Shown here one piece after another: positions 45,359 through 53,785 of a stretch of DNA of 64,000 nucleotides. Location of the stretch: NCBI RefSeq assembly GCF_030546805.1, contig NZ_JAUOPC010000014.1, positions 62,001 to 126,000 on the forward strand, in the 5' to 3' direction. The notes below the pieces were generated by a model. That model had not been told where the DNA came from. It was given only the letters and a program-made list of their open reading frames with translations, and ran no database searches. The stretch is from Cyclobacterium sp. 1_MG-2023 (lineage in GTDB: Bacteria; Bacteroidota; Bacteroidia; Cytophagales; Cyclobacteriaceae). Within the stretch, counting starts at the first letter, position 1. Every line of letters begins with the position of its first letter. A program made the translations under genes and the position numbers.

Positions 45359-48300
45359 TTGGAAAATAAATCGAAAGTTAAGGAAATTTTGCTGAACGCC
45401 CTTAGAAGGACGTTTAGGATCATGAGCTATTTGCTTATATTCCTACTTACCATTACTTTATTGTTACAGATACCTGTATTACAGACTTATCTTGCCGGTT
45501 TCTTTACCAATCATATCAGCAAAGAAACAGGCTATGAAACAGAAATCGGTCGGGTAAACATTCGATGGTGGGATGCCATCAGTTTGCAGGAAGTAACCAT
45601 TTTGGACCTGCAGGACAGCTTGATGATGGATCTTGAGGAAGTCTATATAGACTTTTCCATCAAGGGTTTGATGGACACAGAACAACCGGGATTTGATGAA
45701 ATTAACCTTAAAAATGGCAATGTAAGAATCCTTACCCATGCAGATGGGCTGGGGTTAAATATCTCCGTATTTCTTTCCCGTCTTCGGGCTATTTTCTTAC
45801 CAAAAAAGGAAAAGAACAACCTCAAGGCATCCACCTTTACCATTGGTTATGTCTCGCTGATGGAAACCTCTTTGGATATTGTAGATTATACCCTTCCACC
45901 CTTTGATATAAAATTTGACTACAGCGACCTTCAATTCAGGGATTTGGTAGCTTCTGCAACTGACTTTTATGTTAGGAGGGATACCGTGGCATTTGATCTT
46001 AAGCACATGAAAGGTGTAGAGACCAATTCAGGTATGGTATTTCAACAGTTACAAACCAATTTCACCTACTCCAATACGGGAATGGAATTCAAAAATCTCT
46101 ATCTCAAGTCTAACCAAACTGAGATAAAAAATTACCTTAAATTCGAATATAATTCCCCTACAGATTTGCGTGATTTTAACCACAAGGTTGAAATCTCCGC
46201 AGAATTGGATGAGGCCATTTTAGATATTGGGGATCTGGGTTATTTTTCAGACAATATCCCCTCCATAGACGACAGGCTTTCGCTAAGTGGAGAAGTAAAC
46301 GGAAGGGTTGACTCTATTTATTCTGATGAACTACTCCTGAGATTTGGAGACAAAAGTGCCTTGTTTGGGAAATTTAATATTGAGGGCTTACCGACAGTCT
46401 CCAATACCTATTTTGAACTTTCCCTGATCAACTCCACTGTTAGCCCTGAAGACCTCTACCCTTATGCCACACCTCAGGCGAGAAGAGAGCTAAATAAATT
46501 TGGAATCATTCGTTTTAATTCTGATTTCGAGGGGCAGCTGGATAATTTCATGGCACAAGGTAACTTTCGGACCGAAATCGGGAGACTTGATGGAACCCTT
46601 AATTACCTGCGACAAAACGGAACCCCTTCCTATGAAGGCCAATTAGAAGCCACCAACTTGGATTTAGGCGTTTTAATGGAAGACCTTGAAAACTTTCAAA
46701 AAACAAGTTTTCAGGGACAAATCAAGGGTTCAGGTTTTAGTGTAGCTACAGCCATAATTGAATTGGACGCCAATTTCAGCAAGTTGGGCATCAACCAATA
46801 TGATTTTCAAAACATAAGCACCAAAGCCACATTTGGAAAGGATCTGTTTGCCGGAAAAATGACCGTAAATGACCCTAATCTGGTAATGGATGTGGATGGT
46901 ATGCTAGACCTTCGAAACGATAAAGACTCGGCAAACCTAATACTTGACCTGGACACAGCATTTTTAAATGAAATAAATATTACCAATCAAGCCATCTTCC
47001 TAAGTGGTAATTTTGAGTTGGACACCAAGGGGATTAGCCTGGATGACATTGAGGGTGTGGCCCGATTCAGAGATGTGTTGGTTAGCTATGACGGCCGAGA
47101 CTTATTCTTGGATTATTTCCTTTTCCAATCTCTTTTTACAGACAATTCCAGGGTCATTTCCCTTAATTCAGACCTCTTGGTGGCAGGGATCAGTGGCAAT
47201 TTCAAGGTAAAACAATTGGGAGAAGACTTGAAACAATTATGGAAAGATTATCAAGCCATTTTAACGAATAATTATTCCGGAGATAAAAATACAACCCCGA
47301 CCACTGAAACCCCATATCAAATTGACATCTCCCTTGACCTTAGGGATGCAAACCCAATTTTGAACCTGATCGACCCCATGCTCTTTATTTCCAACAACAC
47401 GCTGGTAGAGGGGGCTTTTTATCAGACAGACCAAAATACAGTATTTAACTTCTTCAGTGGCATTGACACCATTTACTATGGAAACAATTATTTTATCGAC
47501 AATAATATTGATTTAAATACTGCCAAATACAAAAACAGCAGTGAGGTTTTGGCCTCTTTTTATGTGTTGTCAAAGGAAATTCAACTCAATTCAGGCTTAA
47601 ATTTTCAAAATTTATCTGCAGAAACCATTTGGAACCAGTCCAAGCTTGACATTACTTTCTATTTGGATCAGCTTCTCACAGAAAGCTATTTTGATATAGA
47701 AGCAGAAGTTAACTTGTCTCCTGACAGCACCCTCATTAAATTTTCCCCTTCAGAAATAAAACTGCTCAATGATTATTGGCAATTTGAGGAAGGCAACAGC
47801 ATAAGTCTTAAGGCAGATGAAACCCAATTTGACAAACTTAAAATTTATCATGGAAATGAATATATCGCCGCTGATGGTAAAATCAACCATAAGCCTGAGG
47901 ACAAAACGGAGATTGTTATCAATGAAATGAACCTTGATTTTCTAAACTCCTTTGGCCTCAGAGAATATGAGGGCATCGCCAACGGAATGGTGCATCTTGA
48001 AGAAGGCTGGAACAAAAAGGGCATGAAGGGCAACTTATCTATAAGAGATATCTACATCAATAAATTTTTGGTGGGAGAAATTGAAGCCAATGCATTTTAT
48101 GATGACGATGCAATAAACCTTAGCATTCAAAATATTCGCGAAGGACAAAAAATCATTGAACTTTCGGGAGACATAGGTAATGAAGAAAGGGAAATGGCAT
48201 TGAATGCCCAATTCACCGATGCTCGCTTATCTGTCATTGAACCTTTTGTAGCAGACTACCTCACCAATATTGACGGGAAGCTCAATGGCAACCTAACTGT

Positions 48301-49960
48301 AGGGGGAAGCATAATCCATCCAATTGTAGAAGGTCTTGGAGAACTTGAAGGGGCCACTTTTAGGTTTAATTATCTTAACACCACCTACCTTGTTGATGGA
48401 AATATTATTTTTGAACCAAACGAGATTAGTTTTAGAGGTTTGGAATTGCGTGATGTCAACAATAATGTTGCCGGCCTAAGAGGAGGAATTGTTCATGACA
48501 ATTTCGATAACTTTATTCTGGACCTTACCGCTCAAATAAACAACTTTCAGGTAATGAACACCAGTTCCTCAGACAATGACTTATTCTTTGGGACAGCTTT
48601 TGCTACAGGAGACATCAATGTATTCGGAGCAGCCAAAAATTTGGACCTAACAGCCAATGCCAGCTCAAATGCCAACACTAAAATATACATTCCTATCGGA
48701 GAATCTAATGGGCAAGCGCAAGAGGATTTTATAAACATCATTAACCTGAGAGATACCACCAACCTATTGGAGTTTGAGGAAACTGTTGAAAAACTAAGCA
48801 TCAATAACCTTCGAATGAATCTGAACCTAGACATAACTCCCGATGCCTATATTGAGATTCAAATCGATCCCAAAACAGGAGAAAATATTCAGGGCCGCGG
48901 CAGAGGCGTATTCAATATGGACATTGATACCCAAGGGAATTTTACCATGACAGGCAATTATGAAATAGTTGATGCCTTATACAACTTCAGCTTGTACAAT
49001 GTTATCAACAAAAAGTTTGTTATTGAACCGGGAGGGATCATCAATTGGTATGGAGATCCATATGCCGGAGTGATGGATATCTCTGCCGTATACGAGGAGA
49101 GTGTGTCCCTAACTTCACTTCAAACAACCACTACCAGCTCCACCTTGGAAAACAGCCAGATAAAGCGGCGCTTTCCTGTAAAGGTAATCATGGACCTTGA
49201 AGGAGAGCTATTGTCTCCGGATATTGGCTTTGATTTTGATTTTTCTGAATTCCCAGAAGACAGTGAATTGCAAACCACTATCTCTGCATTCAAAAACAGA
49301 ATCGCCAATGATGAACAAGAGAAAAACAGGCAAGTATTTTCATTGATTATGCTTCGTAGGTTTTCTCCTGAAGGTCAATTCAATAGTGCAGGGATAGGTT
49401 TTTCTAACCTCAGTCAGTTGATTTCTTCCCAACTAAATAACCTTATTGCCCAAGTGGACGAAAATCTTGAAATCGATTTTGACTTGCTCACCTTGGATGA
49501 GTCCGCACTAGAATCCTTCCAACTAAGGGTCGCTTATACTTTCTTTGATGGTCGATTGAGAGTAACCCGGGATGGTGGATTTACAGATCTGCAGGGAAAG
49601 GCGGACCTGAATACCATTGCAGGAGATTGGCAGGCTGAATATCTTTTGACAGAAAATGGACAGTACCGTGTCCGAATTTACAACCGTAACAATTTCAATA
49701 CCCTCACGGCTTTAAACATTAATAACCGCGCCCCCAATACTTATGGTGTATCCATCTCTCAGAACCTCTTGTTCAGTTCTTTAAAGGAGCTTTTTCAGAA
49801 CTTTAAAAGGAATAAAAAGAACTTATATATCAATGATTCTGACGAATACTTGAGGAGAGAATTTGACATCAACCTTGAAGAAGTGGCGCCTGATTTATTT
49901 AAGCCTGATCCAAGGGAAGCACCTTCAGTAATCAATATTATCGACAAAGAAAATCCTTAA
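45359..49960 (+). CDS. TamB-like translocation and assembly module protein
   Basis: This very long protein (about 1533 residues) bridges inner and outer membranes in this family and moves phospholipids or assists outer-membrane protein insertion. One N-terminal anchor (MSYLLIFLLTITLLLQIPVL) follows a basic segment, and long repetitive beta-sheet sequence (AsmA/TamB grove) makes up the rest. The C-terminal TamB domain is recognisable by NWYGDPYAGVMDISAVYEES and the FSLIMLRRFSPEGQ region. Start: an ATG at 45254 would run through tsaD; the TTG at 45359 keeps the basic segment; the ATG at 45422 would begin at the anchor. I prefer 45359 but it is not certain. Confidence 0.88.
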   Translation: MENKSKVKEILLNALRRTFRIMSYLLIFLLTITLLLQIPVLQTYLAGFFTNHISKETGYETEIGRVNIRWWDAISLQEVTILDLQDSLMMDLEEVYIDFSIKGLMDTEQPGFDEINLKNGNVRILTHADGLGLNISVFLSRLRAIFLPKKEKNNLKASTFTIGYVSLMETSLDIVDYTLPPFDIKFDYSDLQFRDLVASATDFYVRRDTVAFDLKHMKGVETNSGMVFQQLQTNFTYSNTGMEFKNLYLKSNQTEIKNYLKFEYNSPTDLRDFNHKVEISAELDEAILDIGDLGYFSDNIPSIDDRLSLSGEVNGRVDSIYSDELLLRFGDKSALFGKFNIEGLPTVSNTYFELSLINSTVSPEDLYPYATPQARRELNKFGIIRFNSDFEGQLDNFMAQGNFRTEIGRLDGTLNYLRQNGTPSYEGQLEATNLDLGVLMEDLENFQKTSFQGQIKGSGFSVATAIIELDANFSKLGINQYDFQNISTKATFGKDLFAGKMTVNDPNLVMDVDGMLDLRNDKDSANLILDLDTAFLNEINITNQAIFLSGNFELDTKGISLDDIEGVARFRDVLVSYDGRDLFLDYFLFQSLFTDNSRVISLNSDLLVAGISGNFKVKQLGEDLKQLWKDYQAILTNNYSGDKNTTPTTETPYQIDISLDLRDANPILNLIDPMLFISNNTLVEGAFYQTDQNTVFNFFSGIDTIYYGNNYFIDNNIDLNTAKYKNSSEVLASFYVLSKEIQLNSGLNFQNLSAETIWNQSKLDITFYLDQLLTESYFDIEAEVNLSPDSTLIKFSPSEIKLLNDYWQFEEGNSISLKADETQFDKLKIYHGNEYIAADGKINHKPEDKTEIVINEMNLDFLNSFGLREYEGIANGMVHLEEGWNKKGMKGNLSIRDIYINKFLVGEIEANAFYDDDAINLSIQNIREGQKIIELSGDIGNEEREMALNAQFTDARLSVIEPFVADYLTNIDGKLNGNLTVGGSIIHPIVEGLGELEGATFRFNYLNTTYLVDGNIIFEPNEISFRGLELRDVNNNVAGLRGGIVHDNFDNFILDLTAQINNFQVMNTSSSDNDLFFGTAFATGDINVFGAAKNLDLTANASSNANTKIYIPIGESNGQAQEDFINIINLRDTTNLLEFEETVEKLSINNLRMNLNLDITPDAYIEIQIDPKTGENIQGRGRGVFNMDIDTQGNFTMTGNYEIVDALYNFSLYNVINKKFVIEPGGIINWYGDPYAGVMDISAVYEESVSLTSLQTTTTSSTLENSQIKRRFPVKVIMDLEGELLSPDIGFDFDFSEFPEDSELQTTISAFKNRIANDEQEKNRQVFSLIMLRRFSPEGQFNSAGIGFSNLSQLISSQLNNLIAQVDENLEIDFDLLTLDESALESFQLRVAYTFFDGRLRVTRDGGFTDLQGKADLNTIAGDWQAEYLLTENGQYRVRIYNRNNFNTLTALNINNRAPNTYGVSISQNLLFSSLKELFQNFKRNKKNLYINDSDEYLRREFDINLEEVAPDLFKPDPREAPSVINIIDKENP

Positions 49961-49999
49961 GTAATCCAAACAATTTGGCGTGGATTTGATTAATGTACT

Positions 50000-51304
50000 A
50001 TGGATAAAGTTACTCTATTTTGGTTTAGAAGAGACCTTAGGCTTTTAGATAATATTGGTCTCTATATGGCCTATGAAAACGAAAAGAACGTTTTGCCTCT
50101 TTTTATTTTTGATGAAAAGATCCTTGACAATCTTGAAAACAAGAAAGATGCTCGGGTGCAATTCATCCATGAACAGGTTAGTAAACTTCATAAAGGCCTA
50201 AAAGATTATGACAGCTCGATGCTGGTAAAGAAAGGGAAACCCATAGCCATTTTTAAAGCCCTGACAAAAGCTTACGCTATCCAAAATGTATACACCAATC
50301 GGGATTACGAGCCTTACGCCCGAGATAGAGATGAGGAGGTAGAGAAATTTTTAGCGGAAAAAGACATCCCTTTTTATGATTTTAAGGATCAGGTGATCTT
50401 TGAAAAAGATGAAATCACCAATAATTCAGGCAGTTATTATAAGGTTTTTACCCCCTACAGTAAAAGCTGGCTAGAAAAACTAAAGCAAACAAGCCTGACC
50501 CCCGTGGATTTGGATGGAAGAAAAAAGTCCTTTTACAAGACCCAACCACTCCCCCTCCCCAGCCTTAAAGACCTAGGCTTTGACAAGAGTGAAATTAATA
50601 TCCCTCCCTTGGAGATTGATACTAAATTGATTCGTGCTTATGATAAAAATCGGGATTTCCCTGCCAAGCAAGGTACAAGTAGGTTAGGTATTCACCTGCG
50701 CTTTGGGACGATTAGTATACGTCGTTTGGTGAGCGAAGCATTAGAGCTAAATGACACTTACCTCAATGAATTAATTTGGCGGGAATTTTATATGATGATC
50801 CTCTACCACAATCCTGCAGTAGTTGATAGGTCTTTTAAAGAAAAGTATGACAGGATTCGGTGGGATAATGATGAGGAATTATTCAAGAAATGGTGTGAGG
50901 GAAAAACAGGTTACCCCATGGTAGATGCTGGCATGCGTGAACTAAATACCACCGGATACATGCACAATAGAGTAAGAATGCTTACCGCTAGTTTTCTAAC
51001 GAAGCATCTTTTAATAGACTGGCGTTGGGGTGAAGCCTATTTTGCAAGCAAACTTCTCGATTATGAATTGGCTTCCAACAATGGCGGCTGGCAATGGGCC
51101 GCAGGTACCGGTACAGACGCTCAACCCTACTTTCGGATTTTTAATCCGGAATCTCAAATGAAAAAGTTTGATAAGGATAAAAAATACGTTAAAAAATGGA
51201 TTCCGGAATATGAAACCTCAGCCTATCCTGAACCGATTGTAGATCACAAGCAAGCAAGAGAAAGAGCGCTAGAGACCTATAAAAAAGCTTTAGATGCAGA
51301 ATAG
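50000..51304 (+). CDS. phrB: Deoxyribodipyrimidine photolyase (cryptochrome/photolyase family)
   Basis: This FAD enzyme repairs cyclobutane pyrimidine dimers with light. The 434-residue protein has an N-terminal antenna domain (TLFWFRRDLRLLDNIGLYMA) and a FAD domain with GTSRLGIHLRFGTISIR, WREFYMMILYHNP, TGYPMVDAGMRELNTTGYMH, NRVRMLTASFLTKHLLIDWR and ASNNGGWQWAAGTGTDAQPY. All these are the class I CPD photolyase signature. It stands alone 39 bp after the TamB-like gene. Confidence 0.95.
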   Translation: MDKVTLFWFRRDLRLLDNIGLYMAYENEKNVLPLFIFDEKILDNLENKKDARVQFIHEQVSKLHKGLKDYDSSMLVKKGKPIAIFKALTKAYAIQNVYTNRDYEPYARDRDEEVEKFLAEKDIPFYDFKDQVIFEKDEITNNSGSYYKVFTPYSKSWLEKLKQTSLTPVDLDGRKKSFYKTQPLPLPSLKDLGFDKSEINIPPLEIDTKLIRAYDKNRDFPAKQGTSRLGIHLRFGTISIRRLVSEALELNDTYLNELIWREFYMMILYHNPAVVDRSFKEKYDRIRWDNDEELFKKWCEGKTGYPMVDAGMRELNTTGYMHNRVRMLTASFLTKHLLIDWRWGEAYFASKLLDYELASNNGGWQWAAGTGTDAQPYFRIFNPESQMKKFDKDKKYVKKWIPEYETSAYPEPIVDHKQARERALETYKKALDAE

Positions 51305-51335
51305 TGAAAGGATAATATAATTTTGGTTACCAATA

Positions 51336-52007
51336 CTATTCTTTGATAAGGTGCTGGTCGAATCCCAGTTTTACCAATTGTTCGAAAGCCTGCCAAACTT
51401 CCTGTGGAATCTCTTGTTCTATTTGAAAACCCAGCTTTGGATACTCCTTGATCCTTTGCAAATCACCCACCATGGACTGGATCACAATGCCCATTGAGAT
51501 TTCTTCATTTGGATAATTATCAAAACTGATATTAGGACTTGTAACCGTTACAGATTTTTCCGGCCAATTCTTTTTAAAGGTGGCATATGACCTTCTTTCC
51601 ATATAGGGTTTTTGGACGATAATAAATCGATTAAAATCCAGTCCTTTCTCTTTAATAATCTTTTGGGTAAACTGGATATTTTCTCCGGTATTGGTAGACT
51701 TGTTTTCTACGATAATGCTGGATTCAGGCACCCCCATATTCAATGCAATTTTAGCGAATTTATCTGCCTCGGTTTCCTCCCATACCCCAAGTGTGAAATT
51801 ACCTAAGCCACCTGAAAGTATTAAATAGTCTGCCATGCCTGCAAGCCATAATTGAGCTCCACGCTCCGCCACTCTGGTATCATGACTACCTAAAACAAAA
51901 ATCGCATCGGCTTTATTTAAAGTATGGTTTACCTGGTGATAATCCCATAGCACTTTCGTCAAAGTTTTTATTTCTGAGGTTATTGCTGGTTGTATTTTAT
52001 CGAGCAT
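51336..52007 (-). CDS. YdcF-family protein (DUF218)
   Basis: The 223-residue protein has the DUF218 hallmarks: ADAIFVLGSHDTRVAERGAQ, LILSGGLGNFTLGVWEETEA, SIIVENKSTNTGENIQFTQK and RFIIVQKPYMERRSYATFKK. There is no signal peptide or membrane helix, unlike SanA/ElyC forms, so it is the cytoplasmic YdcF type. Members bind S-adenosylmethionine in one reported case, but the physiological role is unknown. It is convergent with the photolyase gene. Confidence 0.88.
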   Translation of the reverse strand: MLDKIQPAITSEIKTLTKVLWDYHQVNHTLNKADAIFVLGSHDTRVAERGAQLWLAGMADYLILSGGLGNFTLGVWEETEADKFAKIALNMGVPESSIIVENKSTNTGENIQFTQKIIKEKGLDFNRFIIVQKPYMERRSYATFKKNWPEKSVTVTSPNISFDNYPNEEISMGIVIQSMVGDLQRIKEYPKLGFQIEQEIPQEVWQAFEQLVKLGFDQHLIKE

Positions 52008-52171
52008 CTCTTTGTAATTATTAATTTTTAAAATCTATTCGACATGGTAATTTTACCACTGAACCCACCAAATTACCTGTAAATTTCAAAAATGATATAT
52101 TTTTTCAGCTAAATTTAAAAAGCCGAACGATAATTGTTAAATTGATGCCCTAAAATCACACTAACAACATC

Positions 52172-53404
52172 ATGATATCAAGAAGGAAATTAATCAAGCG
52201 CTTGGCCTCTCTACCTGTTTTGGGAGGATTGGCAGGTAGTACTACTTTATTGGCCGAATCTCTACCATCCGCTACAGAAGCTGTAGCGAAGAGGGATTTA
52301 ATTAAAGAATTAGGTTTAAGAACCTTTATCAATGCAGCCGGAAATTACACCTCCATGACGGCATCATTAATGCCGCCTGAAGTAATGGAGACTATTAATC
52401 TGGCTTCCAAAAAATACGTTTTGCTAAACGATGTTCAAGACAGGGTGGGCGAAAAAATTGCCAAACTTTGCCATTCAGAAGGTGCGATGGTTACAGCCGG
52501 TTGCTGGTCTGCCTTGGTTTTAGGTATGGCAGGTGTATTGACAGGAAAGGATGCCAAAAAGGCGGCAAAACTCCCCTTCCTTGAAGGTACCGGAATGAAA
52601 TCAGAGGTTATCCTCCAAAAAAGTCATGCGAATGGATACCATCATGCACTGACCAACACTGGAGTTAAGCTGATATTTATTGAAACCAAAGAAGAGTTAG
52701 AAGCAGCCATTAACGAAAAAACTGCCATGATGTGGTTTTTAAATCGTGAGGCTCCTGTTGGGAAAATCAAACATGAAGAATGGGTTGCAATCGCTAAAAA
52801 GCATGGCATTCCTACCATGAATGACATTGCAGCGGATGTCCCTCCGGTAGAGAATTTATGGAGATTCAATGACATGGGCTTTGACTTGGTAGCCATATCC
52901 GGAGGAAAGGCCATGGCTGGACCACAGAGTGCCGGGATTTTGATGGGCAAAAAACACCTGATAGAAGCAGCTAGAATCAGTGCCCCGCCTAGGGGAGGGA
53001 ATATTGGTCGTGGACAAAAAGTTAATAAAGAAGAAATTTTGGGCATGTACATGGCCTTGGAAACTTTCATTAACAGAGACCATGATAAAATTTGGGAAAC
53101 CTGGGAAAACAGGGTTGCTTTGATCGATGGAGCCATTGCCGACATCCCAGGGATAAGCACTGAAGTGGTCATTCCTGAGGTCGCCAATCACAATCCATCC
53201 CTGAAAATTTCATGGGAAGGTACTCAGCATGATTTTTCTGCCAAGGATTTGGGGGCCGATCTTAGAGATGGAGATCCTTCCATCGAAACCATTGATTGGG
53301 AAGAACCTAAAAGCTTAAGGCTAACTGTTTTTATGTTGGAAAAAGGACAAGATAAAATTGTAGCCAAAAAGTTAAAAGATGCTTTAACCAAAAGAACTGC
53401 CTAA
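52172..53404 (+). CDS. Tat-exported PLP enzyme of the SelA-like/aminotransferase class V fold
   Basis: The 410-residue protein carries a twin-arginine signal at the very N-terminus (SRRKLIKRLASLPVLGGLAG). The body matches the SelA-like group: LRTFINAAGNYTSMTASLMP, GAMVTAGCWSALVLGMAGVL, PTMNDIAADVPPVENLWRFN, and the PLP-lysine motif AISGGKAMAGPQSAGILMG near residue 246. Although such proteins are often named L-seryl-tRNA selenium transferase, there is no reason to expect selenocysteine synthesis: no selB, selD or tRNA-Sec is nearby and this copy should be folded with PLP and exported. The related DgaE is a 2-keto-3-deoxy aldolase-type PLP enzyme, so a periplasmic amino-sugar or amino-acid reaction is possible. 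Confidence 0.82.
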   Translation: MISRRKLIKRLASLPVLGGLAGSTTLLAESLPSATEAVAKRDLIKELGLRTFINAAGNYTSMTASLMPPEVMETINLASKKYVLLNDVQDRVGEKIAKLCHSEGAMVTAGCWSALVLGMAGVLTGKDAKKAAKLPFLEGTGMKSEVILQKSHANGYHHALTNTGVKLIFIETKEELEAAINEKTAMMWFLNREAPVGKIKHEEWVAIAKKHGIPTMNDIAADVPPVENLWRFNDMGFDLVAISGGKAMAGPQSAGILMGKKHLIEAARISAPPRGGNIGRGQKVNKEEILGMYMALETFINRDHDKIWETWENRVALIDGAIADIPGISTEVVIPEVANHNPSLKISWEGTQHDFSAKDLGADLRDGDPSIETIDWEEPKSLRLTVFMLEKGQDKIVAKKLKDALTKRTA

Positions 53405-53446
53405 TAAAAGCTATTTCTAGCAAGGCTATTTACAAGTACAGAATGG

Positions 53447-53490
53447 ATCCGGCCGCATTAGTTATAGTGACTAATCGCGCCGGATTTATT
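53447..53490 (+). terminator. Terminator after the Tat-exported PLP enzyme gene
   Basis: The outer arms ATCCGGC/GCCGGAT and inner arms ATTAGT/ACTAAT pair, separated by a symmetric 3-base internal mismatch (CGC opposite CGC), with a short loop and then TTTATTCTTT. The remaining spacer to 53785 holds no further signal I can support. Confidence 0.6.
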
Positions 53491-53785
53491 CTTTCCGGGT
53501 AACCTTCTCCATGGTTAGGTTTTACCTTGGAAGACCTAGAGGTATTTTTGAAAAGATCTGAGAAAAATAGACTTTCTATTCATTGAAAATCAAGACCTAG
53601 AATAGCTTCCATTTAGACCTAATTACTAATTTAGTCAATTAATATCAAGCATAAAAAAAATTCAAAACTGAGCCTTTCTGCTTCTACTGAGTAAACCTCA
53701 TCAAATAAAAAAGGTCAAACATTCATAGTTTTTTACTGTTGCCGATGGTTTCTGATATTCTATATTTATTATTGTAAGATTTTCT

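Noticed and set aside
48547-48834. Minus-strand open frame of 95 codons inside the TamB-like gene
   Set aside because: Shadow frame; the plus-strand product is clearly protein-like throughout.
52642-53187. Minus-strand open frame of 181 codons
   Set aside because: It lies entirely within the PLP-enzyme gene in a shadow frame, rich in Ser/Pro/Met without domain features.
52172-53404. Naming the PLP enzyme as selenocysteine synthase (selA)
   Set aside because: The Tat signal, lack of any sel genes or tRNA-Sec here and the SelA-like subfamily motifs argue against it.
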